Below are positions 7,929 to 16,707 of a DNA stretch of 64,000 bases, piece after piece. This stretch comes from an uncultured Eubacteriales bacterium (lineage in GTDB: Bacteria; Bacillota; Clostridia; Lachnospirales; Bianqueaceae). Made by a program: the position numbers and the translations under genes. The notes under the pieces are model-generated. The model did no database searches, was not told the origin of the DNA, and worked only from the letters and a program-made list of their open reading frames with translations. Position 1 is the stretch's first letter, and every line of letters begins with the position of its first letter. Location: contig OMYN01000007.1 in the NCBI GenBank assembly GCA_900315265.1, forward strand, positions 1 to 64,000, in the 5' to 3' direction.

Positions 7929-9662
7929 TCAGATCGCCTCCTTTTTGTCCATCTGCGAGTAATAGATCTCCTGATATTCCTGATTGTTCTTCAACAATTC
8001 CTCATGGGTGCCGACGCCGGTGATCTTACCGTCATTCATGACCACGATGGTATCCGCGTCTTTTACCGACCCGATACGCTGCGCGATGATGATCTTTGTC
8101 GAATCCTTCAGCTCTTTCGAAAAGGCCTCGCGAATCCTGGCCTCGGTCGCCGTATCGACGGCACTGGTCGAATCGTCCAGGATCAGGATCTTAGGATGTT
8201 TCAAAAGAGCGCGGGCTATGCACAGACGCTGTTTCTGACCGCCGGAGACGTTAACGCCTCCCTGGCCCAGCTCCATCTGGTAGCCGTCGGAAAAATCTTT
8301 GATAAATTCGGCGGCCTGAGCGCTCTTGCAGGCTTCTTCGATCTGTTCCTGACTGGCGTTCTTATCGCCCCAGTGAAGGTTGTCCTCGATGGTGCCGGAG
8401 AACAGAAGGTTCTGCTGCAGCACCATGCCGACCCCTTCCCTAAGGTTATACAGACTATACTCTTTTACATCTACGTCATCGACCAACACCTGGCCTTCGT
8501 CCGCGTCATACAGGCGGGGGATCATGGATACCAGGGTGGTCTTTCCGCAGCCGGTAGACCCGATGATACCGACGACGCTGCCGGGCTGAATAGTCAGATC
8601 GATATTATCCAGAACTTTTTCAGGGCTGTTTTTATAATAACGGAAGCTGACGTTCTTGAACTCGATCTTGCCCTTGGTTACGGTAAGGTCCGGATGAGCT
8701 GCCTTATCATCCGTCAGATCCAGCTTTTCATCCAGTACCTCTTTCAGACGTTTGCTGGATGCAGAAGCACGGGAGCCGTTGATAAAGATCATACTCAGCA
8801 TCATCAGTGACATGAGGATCTGGGAAATATAGGTGATGAAGGCGGTCAGATCTCCCAAAGGCATGGTCCCTACCATGACCATGCGGCCGCCGAACCAGAT
8901 GACGGCCAGCGAAGTGAAGTTCATAAAGAACATCATCAGAGGAGATGCGATAATGATCAGGTTCAAGGCATACAGACCGGCGTTTTTCAGGTCCGCGTTG
9001 GCCTTCTCAAATTTTTCGTTCTCATAATCTTCCCGGACGAAAGATTTGACGACCCGGACATTGGTCAGATTCTCCTGAACTTTGGTATTCAGATTGTCGA
9101 CTTTACTCTGCACAGCCTGAAAACGCGGTCCGACATGGGACAGCATCCAGACCATCAGGACGGTCATAATAGGCATGACCACCAGAAGCACAATAGCCAG
9201 ACGGGCATTGAGCCTTACCGCCATGATAATAGCGCCGATCATCATGATAGGCGCCCTCATACACATGCGCATGAGCATGTTGGTAAAATTCTGGATCTGG
9301 GTGATGTCATTGGTCAGCCGGGTCACCAGGGAACCGGTCGAAAACTTATCGATGCTGGCAAATGAAAATTTCTGGATCTTATTATAAACATCCGAACGGA
9401 CATCCGTGCCGAGACTGATCGAGCCCCTTGCGGCAAAATAACAGCCGCCGACGCCGCCGGCCATCATCAGCACAGCGCACAGCAGCATCAAAAGGCCCAT
9501 TTCAATGATGTAGGCCCTGTTCTGCTGCATAACGCCGTTATTGATGATCTGAGCGAACAACTTGGGCAGGACGACTTCTCCCGTACTTTCTACGATCATC
9601 AATATAGGCCCTAAAATAAAACAAAACCAATATGGTTTCGCGTACTTAAGCCATCTCTTCAT
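7929..9662 (-). CDS. ABC exporter half-transporter with degenerate ATPase residues
   Basis: The protein is 577 aa, with an exporter membrane domain (about 15-300) and an ATPase domain. Walker A GSTGCGKTT is at 368-376 and the signature VSGGQ is near 472. The Walker B glutamate is replaced by Asp (LILDDSTS, residue 497) and the switch His by Gln (IIAQR, residue 528). These two substitutions make one of the two composite ATP sites non-hydrolytic, as known for heterodimeric exporters such as TM287/288 and BmrCD. The partner encoded next has both residues intact. The gene begins three bases after the marR stop and shares its promoter. It is therefore the regulatory or degenerate-site subunit of a MarR-controlled exporter. 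Confidence 0.9.
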   Translation of the reverse strand: MKRWLKYAKPYWFCFILGPILMIVESTGEVVLPKLFAQIINNGVMQQNRAYIIEMGLLMLLCAVLMMAGGVGGCYFAARGSISLGTDVRSDVYNKIQKFSFASIDKFSTGSLVTRLTNDITQIQNFTNMLMRMCMRAPIMMIGAIIMAVRLNARLAIVLLVVMPIMTVLMVWMLSHVGPRFQAVQSKVDNLNTKVQENLTNVRVVKSFVREDYENEKFEKANADLKNAGLYALNLIIIASPLMMFFMNFTSLAVIWFGGRMVMVGTMPLGDLTAFITYISQILMSLMMLSMIFINGSRASASSKRLKEVLDEKLDLTDDKAAHPDLTVTKGKIEFKNVSFRYYKNSPEKVLDNIDLTIQPGSVVGIIGSTGCGKTTLVSMIPRLYDADEGQVLVDDVDVKEYSLYNLREGVGMVLQQNLLFSGTIEDNLHWGDKNASQEQIEEACKSAQAAEFIKDFSDGYQMELGQGGVNVSGGQKQRLCIARALLKHPKILILDDSTSAVDTATEARIREAFSKELKDSTKIIIAQRIGSVKDADTIVVMNDGKITGVGTHEELLKNNQEYQEIYYSQMDKKEAI

Positions 9663-9665
9663 AAC

Positions 9666-10145
9666 TTACCTCTTTTTTTTCTCTGTGATCCGGCTGAGGT
9701 TTTCATCCATCCTGGATAAGAAATCCAACATCATTTTCAGATCCTGGGTAGAAAATCCTTCAAAACATCTCTCGTCGATACTGCGGAAAGCTTTTTCGCT
9801 GTCGCTGACGATCTGCTTTCCCAAATCGGTGATCACGACCCGATTGTACCGGTTGTCTTTCTGAGAGGTCTTTTTTTCGATAATATCCGCTGCCTCCAGT
9901 TTTCTTAAGGTAACGGCAACGGCTGCCGGCGTCACCTGCATCTGTTTGGCCAGATCCTTCTGACAGACATTATCCCCCATCTTGGACAAAGTCAGCAGCA
10001 GACGGTGCTGGCTCCTGGCCATATGATGGTCTTCTACATAACTGTCAACTGCCTTTTTATGATGCTTGGATACACCAATACAATGGCATAAGATTTGAAG
10101 ACGAAGCGATGCTTCATCCTGATCCATCGGATCCAAATCGGACAT
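9666..10145 (-). CDS. MarR-family transcriptional regulator
   Basis: The protein is 159 aa, with the winged helix-turn-helix of MarR proteins: a QKDLAKQMQVTPAAVAVTLRKLE stretch (helix 3 and recognition helix, about residues 62-84, interrupted here) followed by the wing with DNRYNRVVITD. Helices at both ends would form the dimer interface. It is the first gene of a three-gene operon with the two exporter subunits. A strong promoter with a perfect inverted repeat in its spacer lies 60 bases upstream, so autoregulation by repression with release by a pump substrate is the simplest model. The ligand is not known. Confidence 0.9.
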   Translation of the reverse strand: MSDLDPMDQDEASLRLQILCHCIGVSKHHKKAVDSYVEDHHMARSQHRLLLTLSKMGDNVCQKDLAKQMQVTPAAVAVTLRKLEAADIIEKKTSQKDNRYNRVVITDLGKQIVSDSEKAFRSIDERCFEGFSTQDLKMMLDFLSRMDENLSRITEKKKR

Positions 10146-10207
10146 TATCGTAAACCTCCTGCTTCCTGCTTACAGAGAGACCCTCTGTAAGACGAACTAC
10201 AGATAAT

Positions 10208-10236
10208 ATTATACTATTTAACGATTAAATATGCAA
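10208..10236 (-). promoter_or_regulatory. marR-exporter promoter with candidate MarR operator
   Basis: On the minus strand TTGCAT and TATAAT are spaced 17 bases apart. The spacer and the last base of the -35 contain ATTTAATCGTTAAAT (10216-10230), a perfect inverted repeat with a 3-base centre. A protein bound there would block RNA polymerase, as expected for a MarR autorepressor. A looser AT-rich repeat of similar sequence lies at about 10244-10259. Confidence 0.7.
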
Positions 10237-10289
10237 CCATTTACTTTATAATCATTAAAATAATAAATTGTTTCAGGCAGCGATCGCTA

Positions 10290-10359
10290 AGATAAAAATA
10301 AAAAACAGCAGGTATCCGGTCCGCTAAAGCTTTCGTTTAAATGGACCGGTACCTACTGT
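10290..10359 (-). terminator. Strong intrinsic terminator after the RidA-family gene
   Basis: On the minus strand a 17-base arm starting ACAGTAGGTACCGG pairs with CCGGATACCTGCTGT across a 20-base loop, followed by TTTTTTATTTTTA. It lies within 40 bases of the stop at 10397. Confidence 0.8.
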
Positions 10360-10396
10360 TCATCGGAATGATCCGAATTTGTATCCGTCAGTTATC

Positions 10397-10846
10397 TTAC
10401 TTAAGTTCAAAGATCGCTTCGATCTCAACGGGCTGGTTGCCGGGCATCGATACCATGCCGACAGCGCTCCTGGAAGGAGCTTCGCCGAAGATATCGACCA
10501 GAAGCTGGCTGGCGCCGTTAGCTACCTTGGGCTGATCGTAAAAATCAGGGTCACTGGAAACAAATACCAGGATCTTTACGCACTTTTTGACATTTTCAAG
10601 TCCTACATTGGCGTCGACTACCGACAAAACATTCAGCATGGCATTTCTCGCGCAGCGCTGTCCGACTTCAATAGAGACTTCCTTGCCCAGTTTGCCTGCC
10701 ACAATATCATCTTCCAGATTGCTTCCGCAGCCGGAAATATATACAAGCTTATCGCCGAACTCCATGGCCTGGGTGTAAAGGCCTCCCTTGGGAGGAGCCG
10801 GGGGAAGAACGATCCCTTTTTCTTTTAAGACATCATAAATACTCAT
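10397..10846 (-). CDS. RidA-family (YjgF-type) protein
   Basis: The protein is 149 aa. The start MSIYDVLKEKGIVLPPAP followed by KGGLYTQA, the central GKLGKEVS and NGASQLLVDIFGE, and the C-terminal SAVGMVSMPGNQPVEIE match the YjgF_endoribonc branch of the RidA superfamily. RidA proper deaminates reactive enamines from PLP enzymes; this branch is less well understood, and the Arg that binds the substrate carboxylate in RidA may be the one in PSRSAVG. The fold forms trimers in the cytoplasm. It is a single-gene unit, 124 bases behind the PurF-like gene and with its own strong terminator. Confidence 0.85.
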   Translation of the reverse strand: MSIYDVLKEKGIVLPPAPPKGGLYTQAMEFGDKLVYISGCGSNLEDDIVAGKLGKEVSIEVGQRCARNAMLNVLSVVDANVGLENVKKCVKILVFVSSDPDFYDQPKVANGASQLLVDIFGEAPSRSAVGMVSMPGNQPVEIEAIFELK

Positions 10847-10970
10847 GATCTACTCCTTTCAATTATAAGAACAGAATGTCCCCGCCGCTTTTTCGCGGCG
10901 CAGGTACTGTCCGTCGTACACATTTACTTGGTCCTTGATCCTGCAGGATCCCCGACGAGATCATCAGGAA

Positions 10971-12416
10971 TCAATCTCTTCCGGTCCAGCAATAGGTACA
11001 CAGCTCGTCTTCTTTAAGGCCGATCGCTTTGACCAGCATATCCAAAGTCGGATATTTGAGGCTGGTAACGTGCATTTGGCGGCAGATCTGATCGACCATC
11101 TTCTTATGTTCGTCCGTTCCTTCCTGAACGTACTGCTGCAGCCGGTTTTCCGAAGGTATCTGTCCGTTTTCCAATTCTAAAATAACGCGGCGGGCGATCA
11201 GGTCCGCCTCGGACGTATATCGTGAAAATTTGATGTACCGACAGCCGTACAAAACAGGCGGGCAGACCGTCCTTACATGCACTTCTTTTGCTCCGTTCTT
11301 AAATAGAAGAGCGGCCGTTTCTTTCATCTTAGCGCCGCAGGCGATCGAGTCATCGATGATAAGCAGTTTTTTGCCTTCGATCAGATCCTTGTTGGGGATC
11401 AGCTGCATATGGGCTATGTGACCCAGCACTTTCTGATCGGCCGGTTTAAAGCCGCGGGGCCAGATCAGGGTATTTTTCATCAGGACCCTGCGGAAGGGCT
11501 TGCCCGACCGTTCGGCGTAGCCGATAGCCGCTGCCACACTGCTGTCGGAAAGGCCTGAGACACTGTCGATGTCATCGATCTGTCCCTGATCCGCGTCGGC
11601 CAGCTCCTGACCGATCTTCATACGGGTCTCTTCGACATTGATCCCTTCATAATTCGAGGTCGGGCAGCCGTAATGCGCCCATAAAAAGGCGCAGACCTTT
11701 TTTTCCTTTTCCGGCTTTTTCTTCTCGATCAGCTGGATAAGGCCGGGCTGGGCGCTTTTTTCGCCGACAAAGACGACCTCTCCGGGACCAAGTACCTTTT
11801 CTGTCTTATATCCAAGGTTCTGGTAGGCAGAGCTTTCTAACGAAACACAATAATCGCCGTTTTCTTTTTTAGCGATGACCATGGGGGTACGGCCGTACAG
11901 ATCGCGCCCGCAGTAAATACCCTTGCGATAGGCGACCAGCATGCTCATGGAACCGTCGAACTGTTCCTGGGCATAACGGATGCCTTCTGCGATCGAATTT
12001 TTCTCATTGATCAACATGGCGGCAAGTTCGGTCGCGTTCACACTGTCTTTTTCATTTTCCAGAAAATAACCGTCGTTGACCTGAAGCATTCGGGATGCTA
12101 ATGCTTCTTCATTATTGATGCGGCCTACCGTTACAATGGCAAAGGTACCGAAGCGGCTTTTTACTACCAGGGGCTGGGCGTCGGTATCGCTGATGCATCC
12201 GATACCGATATGGCCCTTCATATTGTCGAGCGCGCTTTCGAACTTAGTTTGGAAGGGGGCATTGGCCAGATGATGGATGGACCGGTCCCAGCCAGTATCG
12301 CTGTTATAAACAGCCATACCGCCTAACTTGGTTCCCAGATGGGAATGATAATCGATGCCCAGATACAGATCAGGCGTGCAATTATCATAGGATACGACGC
12401 CGAAAAAACCTCCCAT
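10971..12416 (-). CDS. PurF-like protein lacking the N-terminal catalytic cysteine
   Basis: The protein is 481 aa and spans the Ntn-amidotransferase and phosphoribosyltransferase domains of amidophosphoribosyltransferase. Real PurF exposes a Cys as residue 1 after processing (MCGVFG or a longer propeptide); here the start reads MGGFFGVVSYDNC, so the nucleophile is Gly. The PRPP loop is also changed: IIDDSIACGAK (353-363) in place of the VDDSIVRGTT pattern. The Fe-S type cysteines known from Bacillus PurF appear kept: C242, C251, C385, C392 and the CTYC pair at 473-476. It follows purE by one base, so purine context is strong. It may be a glutaminase-dead, ammonia-dependent or regulatory paralogue; a separate standard purF elsewhere is expected. 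Confidence 0.75.
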   Translation of the reverse strand: MGGFFGVVSYDNCTPDLYLGIDYHSHLGTKLGGMAVYNSDTGWDRSIHHLANAPFQTKFESALDNMKGHIGIGCISDTDAQPLVVKSRFGTFAIVTVGRINNEEALASRMLQVNDGYFLENEKDSVNATELAAMLINEKNSIAEGIRYAQEQFDGSMSMLVAYRKGIYCGRDLYGRTPMVIAKKENGDYCVSLESSAYQNLGYKTEKVLGPGEVVFVGEKSAQPGLIQLIEKKKPEKEKKVCAFLWAHYGCPTSNYEGINVEETRMKIGQELADADQGQIDDIDSVSGLSDSSVAAAIGYAERSGKPFRRVLMKNTLIWPRGFKPADQKVLGHIAHMQLIPNKDLIEGKKLLIIDDSIACGAKMKETAALLFKNGAKEVHVRTVCPPVLYGCRYIKFSRYTSEADLIARRVILELENGQIPSENRLQQYVQEGTDEHKKMVDQICRQMHVTSLKYPTLDMLVKAIGLKEDELCTYCWTGRD

Positions 12417-12417
12417 A

Positions 12418-12915
12418 TTATACCTCGTCGGCCAGCTGCTGGATCTTTTTATCCTTTTCTACGACGCCGAGGCGCATGGAAACTTTATTTGCCTGAACTT
12501 TTGCTTTGAGTTCATCATCCGATAAAGCCAGGATCTGCGCGGCCAGATGGCCGGCATTGGCAGCTCCGTTGACAGCGACCGTTGCGACCGGGATGCCGCT
12601 GGGCATCTGTACCGTTGCCAAAAGAGCATCCAGTCCGCCCAGTCCGCCGGACGCGATGGGGATCCCAATGACCGGGATGGTGGTATTGGCAGCCAGCACA
12701 CCTGCCAGATGGGCAGCCATACCGGCAGCCGCGATGATAACGCCGAATCCCTTACCTTCGGCACTTTCGGCAAATTCCATGGCTTCCTGAGGGGTGCGGT
12801 GGGCGCTCATGACATGCACTTCGACCGGGATCTCATAGTCCTTCAGGACCTTAACGGCTTTTTTGACAACGTCCCAGTCGCTGTCGCTGCCCATAATAAC
12901 GGCTACTTTTTTCAT
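12418..12915 (-). CDS. purE: N5-carboxyaminoimidazole ribonucleotide mutase (class I PurE)
   Basis: The protein is 165 aa, standard for class I PurE. It has the phosphate-binding MGSDSDW at 8-14, the SAHRTP motif near 38-43 carrying the catalytic His, and the glycine-rich [12 protein letters not shown] stretch. It converts N5-CAIR to CAIR in purine biosynthesis in the cytoplasm. The start codon overlaps the nitroreductase stop as ATGA and the PurF-like gene begins one base after its stop, so the three are one transcript. The usual purK/purC neighbours are absent here. Confidence 0.95.
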   Translation of the reverse strand: MKKVAVIMGSDSDWDVVKKAVKVLKDYEIPVEVHVMSAHRTPQEAMEFAESAEGKGFGVIIAAAGMAAHLAGVLAANTTIPVIGIPIASGGLGGLDALLATVQMPSGIPVATVAVNGAANAGHLAAQILALSDDELKAKVQANKVSMRLGVVEKDKKIQQLADEV

Positions 12916-13511
12916 AATGACTCCTTCTCATCCGAAAGATCGGGATGGATCGTAACTAAAATCTCGTTCATACGGCGTTTGGGAACATGCAGGCGGCCGG
13001 ACTCGTCCAGATAATACTTGATCGAATCCGAATCTTTTTCTTCCCATACCGGATCTTCCGCCGGGTAACCCAGCGCAATGACCGAATGAATGTCCATGTT
13101 GTCAGGAACGCCTAAGATTTTTCTCAGTCTGACCCGGTCGACAGCTCCCAGCATACAAGTGCCCAGACCTTCTCCGACAGCAGCAAGCATCAGATTTTCC
13201 GCAGCCAGGCCCGCGTCAGTGTCCGCCTGTTTTTTCAAATCGGTATCGACCAGGATCACGATGTAGGCCGTTGGATGATAGCCTGTCTTAGGAGCGTAGC
13301 CGGGCAGATAACCGGCCCATTTCAAGCAGGAAAAAACAGGTTCCAGCAGCTCTTTCTGATGAACGATCATAAATTTCAAAGGCTGCACGTTGGCGGCCTG
13401 AGGGGCAAGCCGGGCGATCCTGACCAGTTCATACAGTTGATTTTTTTCGATCGGCTTAGGAGAAAAATGACGGATGCTCCGCCTTTTCTCAATGGCTTCC
13501 TTGACTTCCAC
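12912..13511 (-). CDS. Nitroreductase-family flavoprotein
   Basis: The protein is 199 aa. EKRRSIRHFSPKPI near the N-terminus is the FMN-phosphate-binding RRS(I/V)R motif of the nitroreductase fold, followed by ARLAPQAANVQP, and in the C-terminal half GEGLGTCMLGA and ALGYPAEDP. These proteins use FMN and NAD(P)H; physiological substrates vary. GTG at 13511 is chosen: the AGGAGG is 7 bases away, while the ATG at 13517 is only one base from it. It leads the operon with purE and the PurF-like gene, with a good promoter at 13571-13599. Whether the enzyme has any purine role is unknown. Confidence 0.85.
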   Translation of the reverse strand: MEVKEAIEKRRSIRHFSPKPIEKNQLYELVRIARLAPQAANVQPLKFMIVHQKELLEPVFSCLKWAGYLPGYAPKTGYHPTAYIVILVDTDLKKQADTDAGLAAENLMLAAVGEGLGTCMLGAVDRVRLRKILGVPDNMDIHSVIALGYPAEDPVWEEKDSDSIKYYLDESGRLHVPKRRMNEILVTIHPDLSDEKESL

Positions 13512-13570
13512 GTTCATTCCTCCTTTATACGGAAAAATTTACATGCTTTTCAAAAGACCATATCAAAAGG

Positions 13571-13599
13571 ATTTTACCATCAATACAGGGAAAGCTCAA
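13571..13599 (-). promoter_or_regulatory. Promoter of the nitroreductase-purE-purF-like operon
   Basis: On the minus strand TTGAGC and TAAAAT are separated by exactly 17 bases, about 60 bases ahead of the first start codon. No riboswitch-like purine aptamer is evident between them and the gene. Confidence 0.6.
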
Positions 13600-13643
13600 C
13601 AAGTCCGGGCCCTGCCCCGGCAGAAAAATTTAACCGGGCAAGC

Positions 13644-13673
13644 AAAAAAGACCATACCTTTCGGGGGTATGGC
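13644..13673 (-). terminator. Intrinsic terminator after metK
   Basis: On the minus strand GGCCATACC and GGTATGGTC pair across a CCCGAAA loop and are followed by six T. It starts about 20 bases past the metK stop. Confidence 0.8.
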
Positions 13674-13693
13674 CTTTCGTCTGTTTTACTTCA

Positions 13694-14884
13694 TCATTTG
13701 TTAGCGAAATAGGCTTTCAACTGATCGACACGGTTGGTCTTTTCCCACTCAACGTCAAGGTCTTCACGGCCCATCTGTCCGTAAGCAGCCAGCTGACGGT
13801 AGATCGGACGGCGCAGCTTCAGGTCGCGGATGATTGCGGCAGGACGAAGATCGAAGACGGCGTTGACCGCATCGCTCAGCTCCTGATCGGAATATTTGCC
13901 GGTTCCGAAGGTATCGACCATAACGGAAACGGGCTCCGCTACACCGATGGCGTAAGCGACTTCGATCTCGCAGCGTTTAGCCAGGCCGGCTGCGACGATG
14001 TTCTTAGCAGCCCAGCGGGCAGCATAAGCTGCACTTCTGTCGACCTTGGTCGGATCCTTGCCGGAGAAGCATCCGCCGCCGTGACGGGCATAGCCCCCGT
14101 AGGTGTCGACGATGATCTTACGGCCGGTCAGACCGCTGTCGCCCATAGGACCGCCGATAACGAAGCGGCCGGTGGGGTTGATATAGATCTTGGTGTTCTC
14201 ATCCATCATATCCGCCGGAATGACTTCCTCGATGACATTTTTCTTGATGTCAGCGCGAAGCTGTTCCATGGGAACATCGGGATCATGCTGGCTGGAAACG
14301 ACGACTGCTTCGATGCGTACAGGTTTGTCGTCTTCAAATTCAACGGTCACCTGAGTCTTTCCATCCGGACGCAGGTAGGGCAGAAGGCCCGACTTACGAA
14401 CTTCGGTCAGGCGTTTTGCCAGCTTGTGAGCCATCTGGATAGACAGAGGCATCAGCTCTTTGGTCTCGTCGCAGGCATAACCGAACATCATGCCCTGGTC
14501 GCCGGCGCCCAGCTGGTCTTCCGCGCTCTTGGAACCGTCCTTGTTTTCCTGAGAATTATTAACGCCCAGTGCGATATCCGCAGACTGTTCATCAATACCG
14601 GTCAGCACTGCGCAGGTATGGCCGTTGAAACCAACGTCTCCGTTGTCGTAGCCAATGTCGCAAATAACCTTGCGGGCAATTTTCGGGATGTCCACATAGC
14701 ATTTGGTACTGATCTCACCCATGACCATGACCATGCCCGTCAGCGCAACGGTCTCAGCCGCCACACGTCCCTCGGGATCATGTTTCATGACCTCATCAAC
14801 AATAGCATCGGAAATCTGATCGCAGATTTTATCCGGATGCCCTTCTGTCACCGATTCAGAAGTGAAGAAATAACGATTTGACAT
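13694..14884 (-). CDS. metK: S-adenosylmethionine synthase
   Basis: The protein is 396 aa, the normal length. The three-domain MAT fold is recognised by [20 protein letters not shown] at the N-terminus (ATP/methionine site, given here in part), the [12 protein letters not shown] hexapeptide region near 117-128, and [18 protein letters not shown]-like [16 protein letters not shown] near 260. It makes SAM from methionine and ATP. Transcribed alone from a strong promoter (14945-14973) and ended by a clear terminator. No SAM riboswitch is seen in the 148-base upstream region. Confidence 0.97.
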   Translation of the reverse strand: MSNRYFFTSESVTEGHPDKICDQISDAIVDEVMKHDPEGRVAAETVALTGMVMVMGEISTKCYVDIPKIARKVICDIGYDNGDVGFNGHTCAVLTGIDEQSADIALGVNNSQENKDGSKSAEDQLGAGDQGMMFGYACDETKELMPLSIQMAHKLAKRLTEVRKSGLLPYLRPDGKTQVTVEFEDDKPVRIEAVVVSSQHDPDVPMEQLRADIKKNVIEEVIPADMMDENTKIYINPTGRFVIGGPMGDSGLTGRKIIVDTYGGYARHGGGCFSGKDPTKVDRSAAYAARWAAKNIVAAGLAKRCEIEVAYAIGVAEPVSVMVDTFGTGKYSDQELSDAVNAVFDLRPAAIIRDLKLRRPIYRQLAAYGQMGREDLDVEWEKTNRVDQLKAYFANK

Positions 14885-14944
14885 TTTTTCATGTCCTTTC
14901 TTAAGATTTCGTTATAGCAGCATGCTTCGTGTGCATACGGTGGC

Positions 14945-14973
14945 ATCATACGCCTTTAACAGGGCAAGTGCAA
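14945..14973 (-). promoter_or_regulatory. metK promoter
   Basis: On the minus strand TTGCAC and TATGAT lie 17 bases apart, about 60 bases upstream of the metK ATG. The short leader carries an AAAGGA ribosome site but no recognisable riboswitch. Confidence 0.7.
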
Positions 14974-15032
14974 TAAGCGGAATATTAAGAATTTCTTCAG
15001 TTTACGGCCTTTTTTGCGCATTTTTACCGAAA

Positions 15033-15620
15033 TCAGAGATTTTCGGGCCGGTTCAGCTCATCCAGGGTCTGATCGAAGGCCGGCACATATTCTTTCATGA
15101 ATTCTTCCGCCGCCTCCAGTTTCATATCGTGGATGGATCTTTCCAGCGTTTTGGCCGCCATGGAAAATTCCTGGTTGCCGCTGCGGTGTTCCTCCAGACA
15201 TTTACAATAGGCTGCGATCTTGTCCGCGGCTTTTACATACCGCTTTTCCTCCGCGTCGGAAGGCTGGATCAGAAGACGGTAATCATCGCGCATGTCCTTA
15301 GGCAGAAGGTCGATCATATGCTCTTCAGCCACCTTTTCGACCTCTTTGAAAGCCGTCGTGATGGTGGGATTGTAATATTTGATGGGTGTGACCAGATCGC
15401 CGGTGATGACCTCGCCGGTCTCATGGTAGACCGCGATTGCCATGATGTGCTCTGCATCCAGGTGAGCGCCGTAATGCTTGTTGGCGATCAGGGCCAGGGC
15501 ATGGGCGATCATTGCCACCTGCAGGCTGTGCTCCTGAACATTTTCATCCCTCTGGGCAGGCATCAGCCCCCAGCGGCGGATATATTTCATACGGGCTATA
15601 TAAGCAAAAAACTTACTCAC
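15033..15620 (-). CDS. HD-domain phosphohydrolase, YfbR-like 5'-deoxynucleotidase
   Basis: The protein is 195 aa. RMKYIRRWGLM, NVQEHSLQVAMIAHAL and YHETGEVITGD give the HD metal residues and the YfbR family pattern; Asp in KAADKIAAY completes the metal site. YfbR removes phosphate from deoxynucleoside 5'-monophosphates. GTG 15620 is preferred: GGGAGAGG lies 6 bases upstream inside the end of recF, and the start overlaps the recF stop. Upstream ATGs would give a longer, non-conserved N-terminus. Its position directly behind recF, where gyrB is usual in Firmicutes, links a nucleotide-pool enzyme to the replication-gene transcript. Confidence 0.85.
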   Translation of the reverse strand: MSKFFAYIARMKYIRRWGLMPAQRDENVQEHSLQVAMIAHALALIANKHYGAHLDAEHIMAIAVYHETGEVITGDLVTPIKYYNPTITTAFKEVEKVAEEHMIDLLPKDMRDDYRLLIQPSDAEEKRYVKAADKIAAYCKCLEEHRSGNQEFSMAAKTLERSIHDMKLEAAEEFMKEYVPAFDQTLDELNRPENL

Positions 15621-16698
15621 AGCGAACCTCTCCCTTTTCGACATGAAGGATCTTTTCGGCATGAAGGTTTTTCAGGCTGTCTTCCACTCCCGTACAGGTC
15701 AGGATGGTCTGGCTGCTGCTGATATACTCGGTCAGCTGCCTTTGTCTTTCATGGTCCAGTTCGCTCATGACATCATCCAGAAGAAGGACCGGGCTGTCGG
15801 ACAGTTTATCCCTCATCATCTGCATCACCGCGATCTTCAGCGATAAAGCCAGCGTCCGCTGCTGCCCCTGGGAACCGAAGATGCGGACATCGATCCCGTT
15901 GATCAGAAAAGCTACGTCATCGTGCTGGGGACCTATGGTCGTCGAAGCCGTCTTACGGTCTTTATCAAAACTAAGTTCCAGCCGGCGCAGAAAGATCTCT
16001 TGGTCGGCGGGGACCGTCTCCTCATACTTCATGGTCACTTCTTCTTTGCCGCCCGAGATCTTTTCATGAACTTTGGCGGTATAGACTGTCAGTTCTTTGA
16101 GAAAGTCCATACGTCTTTGGATCACCCGGATCCCGTAATAGGCCAGCTGTTTATCCCAGGCAAAAAGAGTCTCCTTCAGCCGGTCCGGGTCCTTTTCCGT
16201 CTTCAGAAGACGATTCCTCTGCTTTAAAACGATGGTATACTGCTGCAGATTGTAAAGGTAGATGGGATCCTGCTGACTGATCTCCATGTCCAGGAAGCGG
16301 CGCCTTTTGGAAGGGCTTCCCTTGACCAGATACAGATCTTCGGGAGAAAAGACCACCACATGAAAGCGGCCGAACAGGTCGTTGATACGATGGACCGGAT
16401 AGCCGTTGATCATGGCCGATTTCCGCGCGTTCCTGCGAAGGACCATCTCGACCTTTTCCTTTTTGTCCCGGTACATATAATCCAGTCCTACATAAGCCTC
16501 TTCCTTGTCTCTGGCTATACATTCTTTTTCGTTGGAAGTCCGCCAGGACCGGCCGGTCGCGCACAGATACAAAGCCTCCAGAAGATTGGTCTTGCCCTGG
16601 GCGTTATCACCGGTCACGATGGTCAGATGAGGCCCCAGATCCAAAGACAGGGTCTGATAATTGCGAAACTGTTTCAGTTCAAGATGGTTTGCATACAT
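15613..16698 (-). CDS. recF: DNA replication and repair protein RecF
   Basis: The protein is 361 aa, normal for RecF. It has Walker A GDNAQGKTN near residue 30, the signature GSQGQQRTLALSLK near 280 and Walker B LLLDDVMSELD near 305. RecF is an SMC-like ATPase that loads RecA at gaps with RecO and RecR. It lies in the conserved order dnaA-dnaN-S4-recF, with nine bases to the S4 gene. The downstream partner is an HD phosphohydrolase overlapping by 8 bases, not gyrB. Confidence 0.97.
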   Translation of the reverse strand: MYANHLELKQFRNYQTLSLDLGPHLTIVTGDNAQGKTNLLEALYLCATGRSWRTSNEKECIARDKEEAYVGLDYMYRDKKEKVEMVLRRNARKSAMINGYPVHRINDLFGRFHVVVFSPEDLYLVKGSPSKRRRFLDMEISQQDPIYLYNLQQYTIVLKQRNRLLKTEKDPDRLKETLFAWDKQLAYYGIRVIQRRMDFLKELTVYTAKVHEKISGGKEEVTMKYEETVPADQEIFLRRLELSFDKDRKTASTTIGPQHDDVAFLINGIDVRIFGSQGQQRTLALSLKIAVMQMMRDKLSDSPVLLLDDVMSELDHERQRQLTEYISSSQTILTCTGVEDSLKNLHAEKILHVEKGEVRCE

Positions 16699-16707
16699 AT
16701 CGGGCCC

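Noticed and set aside
10937-10950. 14-base perfect palindrome GATCCTGCAGGATC after the PurF-like gene
   Set aside because: No T run follows and no second copy is seen nearby, so neither a terminator nor an operator can be supported. A GC-rich hairpin at 10883-10900 also lacks a T run.
14885-15032. SAM riboswitch ahead of metK
   Set aside because: The leader after the promoter is too short and lacks the paired elements and a terminator/antiterminator.
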